The notes under the pieces: generated by a model
Databases searched by the model: none
Told to the model about the DNA's origin: nothing
The model's input: only the letters and a program-made list of their open reading frames with translations
NCBI GenBank assembly: GCA_020055645.1
Contig: CM034547.1
Location: 62,221,884-62,285,883, forward strand
DNA: 64,000 nt
Origin: Tomocerus qinae
Lineage: Eukaryota > Arthropoda > Collembola > Entomobryomorpha > Tomoceridae
Direction of reading: 5' to 3'
Translations under genes and position numbers: made by a program
Part shown: positions 14,901 to 30,096 of the stretch, piece after piece
Layout: each line of letters starts with the position of its first letter
Numbering within the stretch: the stretch's first letter is position 1

Positions 14901-17900
14901 CATGATGATGATCATTTTGTTGACTACTCAACTTCAACTCTAGTACCTATTTCCAAGCTATGTTCTACAGTTCTGTTAATAACCCAGCATAGGTACCCTT
15001 TTGTTTGCTTCTCACCCTCTCTACGTATATGTCTGTACTACTTGTGCAATCAAAATTAGTGAATCCACGAAATATGTAATAGCATATAAGAAATAAATAA
15101 GAGAATGTACATCTAATTATGTGGATAGTAGAAATGTGACTATGATATATATGGCAGAGGAGCATTATCTTGTAGGTCTGTCTGAAACTGAAGTCATAAC
15201 ATGAGTATGCATCTATGTCTGTCTGTCTATTAGGTACGTAGTGTTTTATTATTGTAGACTTAAGACAGGGCTACTTATGATTGTAGATATGTATCCCTGA
15301 AGGTGCAGGATACAAGGCTCATAATGTCTACTAGCTTTTAATAGCTAACCTGTGCAATTGTGTATTATATGTAGGGAGAGTGTATGAAATAATGGTTAGA
15401 TGAAGTTTTACGCAAGAATATGCTTTATATCAGTTTTGTGGCAATAGAAATGCAAATTGCCGGGTTATCTTTTAGTGTAGGCACTTAATTGGGAAGCCTC
15501 GAGCGACCTTCTCTGATTTAAATTGTATATTTAACGAAGATTCTACTGGAAACTTAAAATTACATTATAAATGTACATGTCTGCCTAATATTTACTCTAT
15601 GAATATTACATCTCCTAGCTCAATGTAAATTATAGTTGAACTAGTAGGCAGTATAGAAAAAGATAATAAAACACAAGTGCACTCTACGTACAAAGAGTAT
15701 TAGCATTTAGTAGGAGGGCAAATAAAGTATAACTACCTTTTCATTACGCTTTTAACTCTTTTGTTTTTGCATAGTTTAATCAAGATGTTTACGCCAAACT
15801 TATTTCACTATTATGATGATGCAACCGACGATGATATTTTGCATAGAAATGCATTCTATCCAACTTTTTTACACTCTCCGTTTCCATCCTCTACACAATT
15901 TACTGAATAAAGCTATTAAATTTCTTACGTGGCTAATTTTTGTTGTCAGTGTGTGAATAAATCCTTCTTGGATACGCCTGCAAATCATAACTAATGACTA
16001 TGACCAACTACATTTTAAATCATTCAAAATAATACTTATTATACACTCTTATTTACATTTATCGTATTCAGATGCTACTCGCTTCACTCACTCCTATACT
16101 CTAGCCACTTCCTGCATTTTTATCGGGAATTACATCTGCATTTATATTTTACTTTATAACACAAATGACAAAGTGGTTTATTAATGTTGTTGATTTCTAT
16201 TACGACTTTTCCTATCCAAGTCTGGAATATTAAACAATAACATAATATTATTGTGATACATGTATTATAGATTACAGGTCTATTACTATACTAGGTATGC
16301 CCGTATATTATGTACTAAGTTCACATCTAAGAATCAATTATTCAACCGTTATTAACAAAACTATAAAATTGTCCTGTAAATAATATTTGTGCATTTGAAT
16401 GCATCATAAATATAGTTTAACTATAAAGTGAATTGTAGCTATAGTGTATAGGTCTTGAATCTGTTGGATAATCCAAAGTACTGATTTTAAATAAACGCAA
16501 GTTTGGTGTGCATTGTATCTGTAAATGTATCAGAAGGATTGAAGTTGCAGCAGCAAGCGACAAATAGAGAAATCGTAAAAGAATAATAAAACAAGAGATT
16601 TTTATCTGTCATTAAATTGATCTGACTGCTCTGAGTGTGCAGTGCAAACACTTTAGAAATAGGAATGTATCTGTTTAGTGCATGAATAGAGCGGAGATCT
16701 GTATTTTGTAGTTTGAAGGTAGAGTGTTGAAGAATGAGTAGAGCAGTAGAGTAAGCACAATGGAAAGAGAATACAAAAGTGAAGTGGAGATTTAGAAGTC
16801 TTTAAAGTTTTCCGGCTCAGATCTCTTGTCTCTCGTTAAATTGACTTGACGTTTATTTTTATGACATGAAATGCTTTTCCTTTCTATTGCAACTTAACTG
16901 GGTCAAGAAAGTGTAAGTACGGGGTAACAATAAGTTGAATCTATTGTTGTCGTTTATTATATCGTTTTACATTTGGTTATAGCATAGCATCAAATGCGAA
17001 ATCTACCAATTTATCTCAATAAACAACAATGTTCCCCAGGATGATTCCTCAATCCACTATTTAAATATACGCAGGTATGATGTTAGGACTCGGGGGATCT
17101 TACGGTAGTATAATACTGTAACTTTGAAATATTAAATGACTACTCGAATTTTCCAAAGTAGAAACAATTCCATTTAACTACAAAAAGTGTGCTTAGTACT
17201 TGCCGCTTTCGATTCTTTGACTCTTTTAACTATTTACACTAAAGAGCATTCTTCTACTGGGTAAACAGATATAAAAAGCTATTTACTCTACGCTCGTCAT
17301 CAGTTAACTCAAGTGTCTAAGATTTTACAAAAGCAGAAAGTAGGTGAGCACAAGTCAGGTGAATTTATATACAGCGCTACAGATTAAGATGAATTGTTTT
17401 CTGCTTGAATGTACACTTAACAAATGTAAAGTATAGAAAGTAAAATTATGACTGCCATGTCAAGTAATGTAGCTTATTGTAGATATATGTTTGTACCGTG
17501 TAATATTTTATTGTGCATTAGAGAAGCAGAAAAGTTAGTGGATGGCTGAGTATACATTAAAATATAATTTAGTTGAGTAACTGGAATATATTATAGGGAA
17601 AGATAAATAAGTAGAGTCAGTAGAAGTAGGGGATAATGATCTGACAAAACAACTGAGGCCAAACGAAGTGGAGAAGACAAGATGCAAAAGAACAAGTGAC
17701 AGTAGAATCATTTGGTACATAGTTTGGCAGAGTTGACTTGCACTTGGCTAGGGAGGCTTTCATTTGTTCGTAAAATGCAGATGATAGTGTCATGTATAGT
17801 TGACTGATGAGATAGGAATATTAGGCATTTCTTCATATCATTTGGTCGTGTCTGAACTTGCGTAATGAAATAATGTATAATATAACAGCTTCGTTGAAGA

Positions 17901-20900
17901 GGAACATGAAAATGATAAAATGTGAGGTGAATCTTTTAATGTTGAGCAAAAGTTGTGAGATAAGGGAAGAAAGACACGAGAGAGGTAAAGAAGTCTTTTC
18001 TTTGGCGGACAAAGGCTCGTGTTCCTCAAACTTGTGGTTTGGTTCTTGCTTTATGACATTGCGACAAACTCTCTTGAAATTCATATCATAATGTCTAATG
18101 TAACATAATACAATGTAATAGAATGTAATAGAATACAATAAAATGCTAATGGGAGGAATAATCATAATATAACTCTAATACACAGTTTAGTCAAAAGAAG
18201 CTCATCTCTACATTAAAACTTGAGTTATCCCAGATCCTATACTCAAGACATACCAATCCAAAACACAAATGAACATCTTCTGTCCTCCAAATTTTGATTC
18301 TGTACTGTCCTTTTGGTTTTGACTCGTCTTCCTGCTATAGAGACACAGATTTTTTCTTACTATGTATAACTTGAGAATGTAAATATGTAAGAGTCAAAGA
18401 AAGGATATAGTATAGACGAGTGATGTTGAAGACGGAAAGGACAGATATCAGTTGTAAAGTCATGAATTGTAGTGAAGATATTGTAATGTACAGCACCAGT
18501 TGGTTCGACGACTCCCTACTGTCGCTGACAAGTTCGTTGCATTATCTCCACCGTCATTAGAATTCAGATGGGCTCCGTGAAGTCCACATTTTCCCTCTGA
18601 TTTACAATTTATGTCTCATCCTTACCCATTTCATTCTATTTCAACCCATTCCAGAAGTTCATTCTTCTGCTCCCTTCTCCACACTACATGTTATGTATGG
18701 AATACGCAATAAACAGCTACATCTATTAATGTATGTTCAGAGATGCCCATTATACTATTATACTACATTTTATGTCTACCTGCACAAAACTCCCATGAGA
18801 ATGTCATTTTCTTTAAGAAATATACTCCGTGGTTACTAATAGTCTTTAAAGAGCGGAATTAAATTACTTAGTATCTATTTACTACTCTGTATTAGTGACC
18901 ATGTGTGATCATTAAGGGAAACCATTGAGTTCTATGCGAATCTAATGGCATCCTACCGTCTAACTTCTACTTTACATCTATACCCAATTGTTTTCCTCAA
19001 GTCAATAGTCCTTCCCATTTTCCAAAGTACGAAATCCTCATTCCAAGACATTATCGCTCCATTAAGTAAATGCTCCGTTTATTATCCTTATTTGACTAAA
19101 TTAACTTTGCCAAATGTCTAATAAGTACTCTAATTTAACTACCTTTTCTCACACACCCAATGCAATCCTATTTTCGCATGACGCAAACAAAAAACATATT
19201 AGTCTACTAACAATTCAAAACACGACGACGCAGATAAGACCTGTAATCAAATCAATGTTTAAAAAAACCGATTATCGCAAGCGGAATGTCTCTATCCTGA
19301 ACAACGACACAATACAAACACATGGGAATACTCGGGAATACTGGAATGACCTCATGGAGCTTTTCAGACAGAGATACATATCTGTAATTGCAAAACGGGC
19401 TTACGCGCTAATACATGAATAAAACAAGATAAATTGCGATTTTACAAAAGCCTACTTTTTACAATCACTCTCTTACACTCCCTCCTCGCTGAACACACTC
19501 ACTTTGCCAAGGTGTAACTATATCTACGCTTTATGCACTTGGACAGGCACACAAGACGAATGACACTCACAGCTTTTCACAACTTGCGTATTGCACACAG
19601 ACTACTAATGTACAGTGAGTTACCTTCCCTCGGGCAACTTGACATCTTCCTAAACTTACACTAGCACTTCAAGGGCCATTTACTTTACAATTTTAAAATA
19701 ATTATTAATATAATGCTAGATTTGAGGGCTTATTTTGTTTTCTTATGCTTTCCATTATCAAGCCGTCTTACATATATTACAGATCTACCATAATTTCAAT
19801 TCTATAAGTACATATATTGAACAAAAGACTAAATAAATAATGTTATAAAACATTACGTATGAGATCATTGACAATTCTTCCAATAATAAAACGATTGTTC
19901 TAGGTCCCAGGAGGTTTAGATGTTGAGATAACAGATTTGATATGCAAAAATAGGTAGCTGGTAAATAATGTTGGGATGGAGTGGTATGTTAACCTTAATA
20001 TGGAGTGTAAATAGAACAAGTTGAGTATGGTATCTGCAATATGTGCGTATGTAATGTAAGTGAAGTGTAAGGAAGACAAGGCCATTGGGCAAGAAGGACT
20101 GCAGCGTGACAAGAAATGAAACTGGGAACGATGGTCAACGGCTATAAAACTGGGAATTGAAGTTAATAAATCTTGAATTTAAGTACTTCTTGGCTTTCTT
20201 GTCTTTACAGATAGAATATAATGTGCTTTTTTCTTGAAAAACTCAAGTTGTTCACACGGCACAGCTGTGCCTTACTACTCTGACTCACACACACATACTA
20301 CAGGAGCATAGTAGTCCAGTACACAGAGAGGCAGTCTACAGTATGTCATGTTTGTAATGTAAGTCTCATTACATTCAAGTTGTTCATGAGTTTTTGGCCC
20401 GTCCACACTGCAGTGCAGTATATCTAATATTATTATCCTGGTTTTATTTTCTGGAAATGAAAGGGAGCTGGACTCAGGCTGTTGACTTGGAGTATAATAC
20501 GAGAGGACAGGACAGTGCAATACGTAGGACTAGATCTCAGTTTTATTAAGTGAAAAAGTTAGCCGTGCAGTTTAGTCTGTAGTATAGATGCAATATTTTC
20601 CTCTTTTACGTTTGGATTGTTCCTGGCATGATTTCACTCTCTAAGTAAATTGAACTGGCCTTAACTTAAGTTGACTTGAATTGAGTCGACTTAACACTTA
20701 GTTCCTACCAGTAGGCACTGCTGGGAAACTTAAATAAAATAACTCACTACCACCAGATACTTAGAGCACTAGCCTGTCCAAAGTCATATTTTAAATCCAT
20801 AAACTATTAAAAACTTGCTAAAGACTCCCACTGAGAAACATTTAGCACATTTTCAGTCATACTGTGAACAGCAGCTAAATAAATTCATTTTGATTGGATC

Positions 20901-23900
20901 CTTACATTTTCCATCGAATTTTCCTCCTCTATACACATACTTCTCAATCATACAAGACTAATTTTAATATCCAGAACCACCACTCTAGTATTTGCATTAT
21001 GAAATATGCGATTATATTATTACTACAGCTATATAAATACCTAGGTACTTCTGTGCATGCTTGAAAAGAGTTTAAGTAGCTTATAGCATGCAGGTTTGCT
21101 ATGTTTATTATATGCAATAATAATATAGATAGTTTTCATATAGCTCCATGAAAGTAATGAGATATGTAGTATGTATTATAAAAACTTGACGAAAACTATG
21201 TTGCAATGCATGTAATGTAGTAATAAAAGGAAAGTAATTAAAAGATATAAAAATCTCCAGAAATTTATCATTTAAACCAAAGGCAGTTAAAATTCCAAGG
21301 TTGCAATTTATGCTAAGCTTAGTTGTTGCTTTCGCAAGCTTACCCTTGAAATCATGCTGTGCTAGTTATTATACCATTACCAATAAAAACTGCAACTTTA
21401 TGCATTACTACTATGCATTTTATTTTTCTCTGTTCCGAACTGAACACATATACATCTTTTTTCTTTGTTTTGTGGGTGCAAGAGTAAACAGAAAAGCCCA
21501 AGTAAATGAAATCGAATCTGGTGGTGGAAACCAAACCAAATGATTGGACTCCCTTGTGTAAATTCAGTGTGATTCTAAATCCCAAATCTCACTTTCACTC
21601 TGTATGTCATTGAATTAAAAAGATATCCCTTGGGTATTCTGAGTTTATTGAAAAAAATGATCAAGGACAGGAATCTGGATCTCTAGTACAAGTAGCTATA
21701 GTTAGTTTTGCGGTGCTAAACACAATACTGATATGAAGCGGAGTTTTTCATAGAAAACAAAAGTTCGGAACTCCATTGCCCTTGGATTGAATCTGCGGTG
21801 ATAATGCACAGTGCACAATTCTGTGCACTTCCATTTCACATGCTACCCTTAAATAACACCAGGCTATACATTATGCGACATTTATATGTGTTCCCACACC
21901 ACTGCCCACTCAAACAACCGAAAATAGTGTAGTCCCTCCGTTAAATACAAATACACCGACGTGGTTTACACTAATGGAAAAGAAACTCTTGAAAATTCAA
22001 TTTTCTGGTTTTCCCCATTATTCCCCTATTTCACCCCTCAGACACAACAAAACAGAAAAGCACTGCAGTGTCACAGATATCTGTATTCTGGTTAGCAGAG
22101 GAAGAAATCCTCACAATGGCAATACATAAAAATAGCCTTAGAGACCTGCATTATTGAGTAGTCTCGGGCAATAGGAATAGAATGAAGATTCAAACCTTGG
22201 TGAATATGCAAGTAAACAGAGTCCGTTGTCCTCTGCATGAAATGCACTTTAATGGAGAATCTCTTGCAGCAGAATTGAGATATAGTGAAATGGAGTACTG
22301 AAAATGAGAAGGGAAAGAAAGATTATTGCATTTTATTGGGACTTAAACAAGATATTTGCTCTTATGCACATAAATTTGTTTCTAGACATGACAATTTACT
22401 CAGTATCATATTGCGATGATTCAACTAGAGCGATGAAGAAACTAGGCTTTAAATCTATAATGCAGAGACCTACGAGTATCCCTATCCTATTGTTTGCTTT
22501 AAACGCGTGTGAGGTATTAGATAGTGGACTGTTGGATTTAGATGCAGGACTGTCCAATGGTGACACATACTAACTACTTTATAAGGCTGAGACTCCTGTA
22601 TACCTTTTTTGTAAGGTTAAACCGAAAATCCAATTTCACTAAATGCATGTACCTATGTACACATTCTTACGGTTGGCTAACAATCTATTATACGGATAGA
22701 TATTTGCTTTCGGAAGTACATACACACTGATTTTGATATCCACATCCACCCTTCGTGCATAGAGGTGCAATGGGTATGCCTAAATAGATAAAAGGTACGT
22801 GTAACTAGTTTATTTTAGTACGTGAATGTGATGGCTCCAAGAAATCCTCTAATAGGAATAGTCACAGATATAATGTGAAGAGGAGATAGATAATCAATTT
22901 TATTAGTACATTACGGATGTTGTGCAGTGTGGAAGGAACATTTCGGAACAGATGTACTAATGGTAATGCTAGGGCTATGGGGAAACTTAATGGTAGAAAA
23001 TAGGATGAGATGACAGTGCACTACAATATCATGTCAATAAGAGTGAGATGACTTCGGCTGTGTGGGCTGAGTGTTGGCTGGTGAGGAAAGGAGGGATGAG
23101 CCAAACCAGAGCAACAGAAGAGGGTTGATTTGATAGAAATTCCTCTTAATGTTTTTCTATTCCGAATGTTTGCACAAACTGCCTCCTTGGATTTGCTACT
23201 CTTCTCCTTCGACATGGCTTAAGCTACCGCTCCTCTTATCATCTATTTACAGCTTTTGGGGAAAGTTGGCATACAAGAAACTATTTTTACAGGGAGCCAA
23301 CTCAAATTCTTGCTTTTGCAGTTGCAATAGAATTTTCAAATTTAACCCGTTGGTAATGGTTATGAATAGTAGTGGAAGACAAGAAATGGAATTGTCTTCA
23401 TTTGAAGTAATAGACTAAAATGTGTAACATTACCATCTCAATTTCTATTTAGTGCAAGAAACGGAACTGTTCCCTAAAAGCTATCGTTACTACCTGAGGA
23501 AAATAATTCCCTAAATTGTAACTGACTACAAATTTATTCTTTTGACCTAAGTTACTTAATTGACGTTATTTCAGGACAATTTCATTTAACCACCGAGTCG
23601 GCGAGTACCATACCATCTTGAACACAATGGTACGAATAAACTGCATCAATGTTAAATAAAATTGTGAAGACAAAATTGTGGATACCGATGCCTTTTCCTA
23701 ATTACAAATATCCTTATAATGAAGTATGACAAATTCGCAATAGATTATCAAAGCACGGAATAACAAGGCCAATTTAAGAAATGTTTAAAGAATTTTACAG
23801 GAGAGGAATTGTGAGTATTTTCACGTGTTGGCTGATTTTATGTGATATTTTCCATTTTTCTATCATGAAAACTCATGCGTTGCTTTCAAACAGACTAGTA

Positions 23901-26900
23901 TTGATGGATCTATCAAAAAACGGAGTTTGTTCGAATTCAAGCTAGTGATCAAATTCCGCTTGGCTCAATCTCCATCCTAACTTAACAACAAGTATAAAGT
24001 TGTATATTTCATGGGTTTCAATACAATATCCAGCTGAGTGAGTAAAGCCAGGCCGAGTCAGAAGACATCGCTTTCTTTCATTTCTTGGAAAATTCCAATC
24101 CAAAACACATACAATGCATACTAGGTACCTTCTTTCTCTATATACGCACACATGCTATACGTAGAGGTATACCAGAAATGTATAAATGTATGTCGAAGGT
24201 TTATTTGAAATAAAATGGGCGCAGTGTAACCAAAAGTAAGCATTTAAGTTTCGTTATTCTAGAAATATTGCTACATATTCTATAGGAGTTTGCTCTACAA
24301 TCTCAGAATACTCCTAAATATACTCAGCATTGTATTTTTACTTACGTACGTATTGTATTTGTAGCTCCAGTTGGTTTTTCTTCACTTGACTTCACTGGGA
24401 GACTTAACGTGAGTTGACTTGACGGGTTGAATTCTCAATTCGATAGAATTCTAGCATGTACATTTACAAACGATTTTATTTTGTTACAATTTCAAAATGA
24501 TTTTAGGTCACCAACTATATCTGGAGAAAGCATATACCATGATAACAGGAAAACTGCAAGGGAGAAAGACGCAGAAATACCTCCACTCTATTATTTTCTA
24601 CATAACTATACAAATATTACGTATCTCTTTGTAAAACTAAAGTTTAAACCCTACTACATTGGAATACATGCAACTTGCCAGGATATATGCAGGAAGCATT
24701 CATTTTGTAAGGCAACATTATACAAATCCTGTCTTTAGCTCTAACAAGGCAAATGGACTCTGCTCAATTGAAAAATACATGGGAAAAGAGTCACTACCGC
24801 ACATGACGGAAACAGAATGGAATACTCTATACTTACCTTACCTAAGTCGGCCCATATAATTTTTTACCATCTACGAAATAAGTGATAAGATTCAAACTTT
24901 AGTGTTTACAAGTATTATTTTGTAATCTCTAACCGTTTTGCTTCATTCCTGATTTATTTTTCATAAACTACATACGTCAATTTCTTGTATTTCTCCCAAA
25001 ATGTCAATGCTTTTCATTTTACAAGTTTGTCATTGAGAAAACTTTGGAGCAAAACAGTCCTACTAAATTACGTATCAAATATTGACTTTGTCCAAAACTT
25101 TCAATGATAAAACAATTTGTGGTCGAAACAGCTGAAGTACTATACTTTGGTATACTATGATTAAAGCAATGTAGCACCGACGTACAAAAAACGCATCTGT
25201 CTCATTTAGTACTAAAAATAATTCATTTTGTTTCTGGAAAATATGAGCAAAACCAAAATACTAAATAAATCATAATAATAAATATGTATTACTTACTGCG
25301 TGTACGCTTTATAAATTACATGGATTGTTTTTTCGTTCATTAAGTTTGTACTGTCTCTGTGAGAATTGTTTTTGAATGCGGCCATGAAATTGTAAGCGCA
25401 CTTGCATAATGATTTGTGTTGTTCTGCACCTACTACTGAATGTAGTTTAAAAGGAAGAACATAAGTAGATTAAACCTTTACAAGTCAACTATGCATAGTA
25501 AATTATATAATTGCAATGAAATGGTGGAAATAAGTAATAGTCTCGACTGCACTGAGGGTAAATGTCATTTTGTAGAATACAACAAGAGAGTTGTAGTGTA
25601 CTGTATGGTCAAATAAGTATCTATTCTGGAGGAGCTCACACAGTTGTGAATCTCAAACTAGTCACGTTTCATATCGAAACATTTCCCAAAACAGAAGTCG
25701 AGTTAGGGAATAAGGAACAACTCTGCTAAACTTTAGAAAACTAAAAGTTTGAGCCTGAAAGTTGTCTCTTTCAGTTCCTTTTCTGCCTCGTGCCTCTCCT
25801 TCCTTCCCCTCTCGAATCTATAACGTCTTATAAAGTATTACTACTTAATAGCGTAACGTGGGTGGATTGTTCTGCTGACCAAACTTTTGACTTTTGGTCT
25901 CAACTCTCCCATCTTAGACAATCGTAGAATCATTTTACACGCATTACTTTGCTAGAAATTCTTAGAATACAAACATAAAATGTCTTCTGTGCGTGATCTC
26001 CTACTAGTTTGCTATTTGTAACAATATGTCGCATTCATGTAGTCCATTGATAACCATATTTTACTTAAGTCAGTTAAGACGATTTTGTAGAACTACTGCT
26101 AGACCAAGCTTTTATAGCTTTACTACTTTTGCTATCTGTCATGGTGGGTTGTAACACAATAATATAAATAATGCTGCTATTACTACAAAATTGGAAGCAA
26201 TTATTTTGCGCTAGTTTTTGCATAAATTAGCCATAGAAGACAAGGCACTAATTATATAATTTCTATCTAGTTTTTTTCAATTGGGAAGGTCATATAGAAT
26301 AATGTGGTCCTGCTCTTATCTTTAGTGAGATGTTGGGAAAGATTGGTTTATTTCAGAGTGTGGTGTTCATATGGTTGTGAGGAAGTTGTGACTGGTTGTG
26401 AAACTCTGGGCCTTCTGTTTCTCTATTAGAAATAAAGTTATGTAGGTATCGTTTGAGTTAAAAAGCAGTTTTTGGTTAGAAGTTGTCGTAAGAGTTGGGA
26501 GGAGTGTATGGTTTAGTGTGGGCTTGATGACATGGTCTGGCTGACAATGAAAATAGCAGAGAAGAGAAACTAGGCCATGTGATTAAGAATTCGATAGTAA
26601 CCATAAGGAGACAATGGATTTCGTCTGTTCTGGCTTGTCATGTAGGTGCTCTACTTTTGTGCTTTAATTTCACTGAGAAAACGGCCACAAAAATTACCCG
26701 TTCGTAAGAAAAGACAATTTTAGTGACTGTCTCTGGCTCTTGTTCTGTAGGCTGGCTGGCTAGCTCTTTGCTGTGCTGTGCATGCACTGTACACTTTCAA
26801 CTACAGTTCACTCTCCTTCTTGCAGTCTCGTTGTCTCTGTCTGGGAAAAGTTTCTGCTCATGTTTTTGTCATGTTGTGTCACTGACAAAGGGATTTCTTG

Positions 26901-27586
26901 GGAAGCCCATTGAAATAATAGCTATGGAACAGTTTTGTGGATTTTATCTAGGAAATATGGAATAGGACTGATGATTTTATGAGAGACAAGTGAGAAATTA
27001 TAGTTTCGCAAATACATTTCCGCAGCTTACTTTTTACTATTATTGACCTAGGACTCTGTGTATTTGCACTTAATTCAAAAGGAATGCGAGAATACATGCC
27101 TACACACTCTGTGTGTGTCAGGTGTAGGAGAGATAACGTACTTAGAATATTGTAATAGTGCCCTACTATTACCCTGTACTAAATCAGAGCAAATATTTAT
27201 GTCTTTCCCGTCATACACACAAACGTGTTATTACTTCTACTTTATGTGAATATAAAGCAAAGCAAAAGCTATAAATTCAGGAATAGGTTTGGAGACCAAA
27301 GATTTTTTACATCTACACAGAAAGCTACGATAGCAAAGGGTGGCCAAAATACAAAGATAAGATGTAGCAATAAGAACCTCCCAAATTGAAACACATTCTA
27401 CATTAAATTCTGCTTTGTTAAGTATACTAAGATTCTGGAGAGTGCGATGTCTTCTGACTATATAGTCTTATTACTACTAACCAAGTCTTTTGGTGTGGCG
27501 AGGCGGAATTTAATGGAGATTGCATCTCCATATTTATAGCTCATTTTCAGCATTTTACAGCTTTAATTTACATCTCTTAATTAAAC
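6000..27586. other. Long gene-poor stretch
   Basis: Nothing recognisable as a gene was found in about 21.6 kb. The first kilobase (about 6240-7010) is less AT-rich and has overlapping open frames on both strands (121 aa plus, 85 aa minus), none with a domain. Around 14470-14620 and 26330-26560 the plus strand becomes strikingly C-poor and G+T-rich. The open frame at 19114-19422 (102 aa, true ATG) has no recognisable motif. The rest is AT-rich sequence without clear repeats and could be one very large intron or intergenic DNA. Confidence 0.5.
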
Positions 27587-27842
27587 CTAATAAGTAGGAC
27601 TGCTATAAATTTGTGCTATAACTTCTCCGAATTGATTCATCATCATAAAAACTCGGACATAAATCTGGAATCCGGTTCCATTACTCACTTCACTTTCCAT
27701 TCCACCTTTGACGACCCGCACAGATGCAATGAAACACAATGCAAAAGCAATGCTACTCCAACCATATAGCAAAGCCACCTCTGTGTATGAATTTATGGTG
27801 AGCACAAACCATGTTACGTCTTCGTCAATTCGAATTGTATGG
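27587..27842 (-). CDS. Possible terminal exon with one membrane helix, unrecognised
   Basis: On the minus strand a frame open for 87 codons ends in TAG and uses coding-like codons. A good splice acceptor (tttctacttgtacag) ends at 27843, leaving an exon that starts by completing a codon and encodes about 84 residues. It has an acidic start (RIDEDVTWF), one hydrophobic helix (VALLYGWSSIAFALCFIASV) and a short polar tail. An ATTAAA poly(A)-like hexamer lies about 20 bases after the stop. I cannot assign a family. No upstream exon of compatible phase was found. A GTAAGT lies only 28 bases upstream of the exon, too close to be paired with this acceptor as a normal intron, which weakens the model. 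Confidence 0.28.
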
Positions 27843-27999
27843 CTGTACAAGTAGAAAGATAGCTACTTACTTCCCTTTTCTCTTGGATGGGCTAAATCAT
27901 TGAACTGTCTACGCACATGCAATAATGTTTTATATGTGTAATTCGGCTACGTTTGCTAATACAAACGTTACATTGGGAAATGCAATAGACGATGCAAAT

Positions 28000-29957
28000 C
28001 AAATACAGGTCAAATGTTTAATACCTACACATAATACTACCCTGCAATATGCTAACAGGTAATTTAACGAGGAGAGTTTAATTGCCACTGCATTTTCGTC
28101 ACTAATAAGTAATAAGTGTACTTTATACGTAGTATTCAGTCGAAGGCTTTTCTAAATTCCAAACCAGGACTGTTTATGGTTGCATGTAAAAACTAGTTAC
28201 CCAAATTCCATTACTACCAAGTGAAGATGAATCGAAGAACGACTGTCATAAAACATTCTAGTATTAACTAGGAAATTCATACCTCCATTAATTCTCTTGC
28301 ACAAGAGGAAAACCAGTTAAAACATACTTGTCCTGATATTGCACTCGTACTACTACAGATTGCATCATTCACAGAGTATTTGCTATTGTAACTATTCTTG
28401 GACATGTTATTAAGGGAAAGTTGATTATTCATTTATCGATAATTAGGAGTGTAGTTGTGGCGCGCCCTGGTCGGAACCCAGTAAATAAGAAATAGAAGAG
28501 TGAAAGCATAATTACACCTTTGCTCACACAAAAGGTTGAGTAATAAGTAATATACACTGTGCTATGAATGAGTTAAATGTCTCAATAACTCCAACTTTGC
28601 ATAGAAATATGGCAGCGTAAATATACACATTTAACAATTCAGTGGGTGGTTATGGATCACTAAAATCTATATAGCTCACTTAACGGAACCTCCTTCTAAA
28701 TAACGTGCAGCAGTTCTACAAGTCTAACGTGTGATTTTCTACACTTAAATTATTCTCTTAGTTTATGTTTCTGCTGATAACCAGGCAGAAAACTGTAAAA
28801 TATAAAAAAAACAAATCTAACGCGAAACAAATCTAATATACCTTGAACATATTAGTGCATATTGTAATGGCATGCATGTGAAGTCTGACGACGGCCGGCC
28901 CGTTAGCGTTTGTATGTGTGAACGTTTGTAAAAGTTGTACTTTTGACACTTATCTCAAAGTAGTTTTTTATATCTGTATTTATTATTCTACGAATATAGT
29001 TTTGATATTTCGCACATGTTCCCTTTTGCGTTGGAATGCCTAGAGGAATGGTTCATGGCAAGAAATTTTGCTACATTGATATAGGTTAGCCTGATAGGAT
29101 ACAAATGGTGTGCTGTAGTTTATAGGTAGACAATTATTGTATTATATCGGTATATTTATAGAAGTACGCAATAATTTGAAAATAAAGTGTTTTTCATGGG
29201 ATTTACCGGCCAAATTACAAAACATTGCTTAGGCGGATCGTTGAACCCTATAATGAAAGGTATTTTACAAACAAGGTTACAGATAAGTCCTCTTATATAC
29301 TCAATTCAGCTCTCACAAATAATAAGAAACGGGTTTGATTTAAAATGGGAACTCCCACCGAGCCTGCATCGTACGTTTGTAATACCTACCTTGTCACAAT
29401 TTTATAACCAAAGCTACATTTCTGTGACTGTAATATTATAATAATGGTAATATTGGCACAATAGTATGTTTCTACTTTGAAATATTTGACGAATCAGACT
29501 GGAATTTATACAAAGGTACGCGTAGACATAAACCCACTTCTTTTTCAATGTGCATACTCAATTTCGCAAAATAAAGACAATACTGGTGTATTGTTTGAGG
29601 CAGGATATTGGCGATCCTATTCAGCCACTTTTATGTTGAACCCAACAAAAGAAAAATTAGTGAACTGCTAACTGGGAAAACTGGAATACCTGGTGCAAGG
29701 ACATAAAATCAAAGTATGTATTTCCACTATACACTTTATTGCAAAATTCCCTTTCGTTACTCAGGCTTTGCATTATTCCTCCTGTTACCTCGAAATGAAA
29801 TGACTTGGCTTGTTGTAAGTTGCCTATTTACCTATATATAGCTACACTAAACCGCGTGGACATCAGCTTGGAGATTCACACGATTAGGTAAACACAACTT
29901 GGCTTAATTTTTCAAAGTGGGCGAGTTTACTGCTGCTGGGTGGAAGGATAATCATAC
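28000..29957. other. No supported gene
   Basis: AT-rich sequence with small open frames (29187-29441 and 29477-29671, plus strand) lacking domains or convincing splice sites. I see no mobile element or RNA gene. Confidence 0.55.
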
Positions 29958-30096
29958 CTGTCTTTGATTTTCTACCTTAGTACTGTCTTCGATGGACAAA
30001 TAGCAGCCAAATTTGGGTACTGTCGTGGACAGGGAGGTGCCACACGCATTTCTGGTATTATCTCTGTCGAAAGCCTTGCAAACGGCTCCAATCATC
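29958..30096 (-). CDS. Possible internal exon in a GC-richer island, unrecognised
   Basis: A short island of more balanced base composition stands out from AT-rich surroundings. On the minus strand it can be read as a 139-nt exon between a pyrimidine-containing acceptor (gcgtctggcag, AG ending at 30097) and a strong donor (CAG|GTATGA, GT at 29957-29956). It encodes 46 residues including three cysteines (VCKAF, NACGT, FGCYL), as an extracellular segment might. The plus strand is also open across part of the island, so strand is uncertain. Its end phase (0) does not match the start phase of the candidate exon at 27587-27842, so they are not directly adjacent exons. No family recognised. Confidence 0.22.

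Noticed and set aside
19114-19422. A 102-aa plus-strand frame with a true ATG
   Set aside because: No recognisable motif, and length within chance expectation for this composition.
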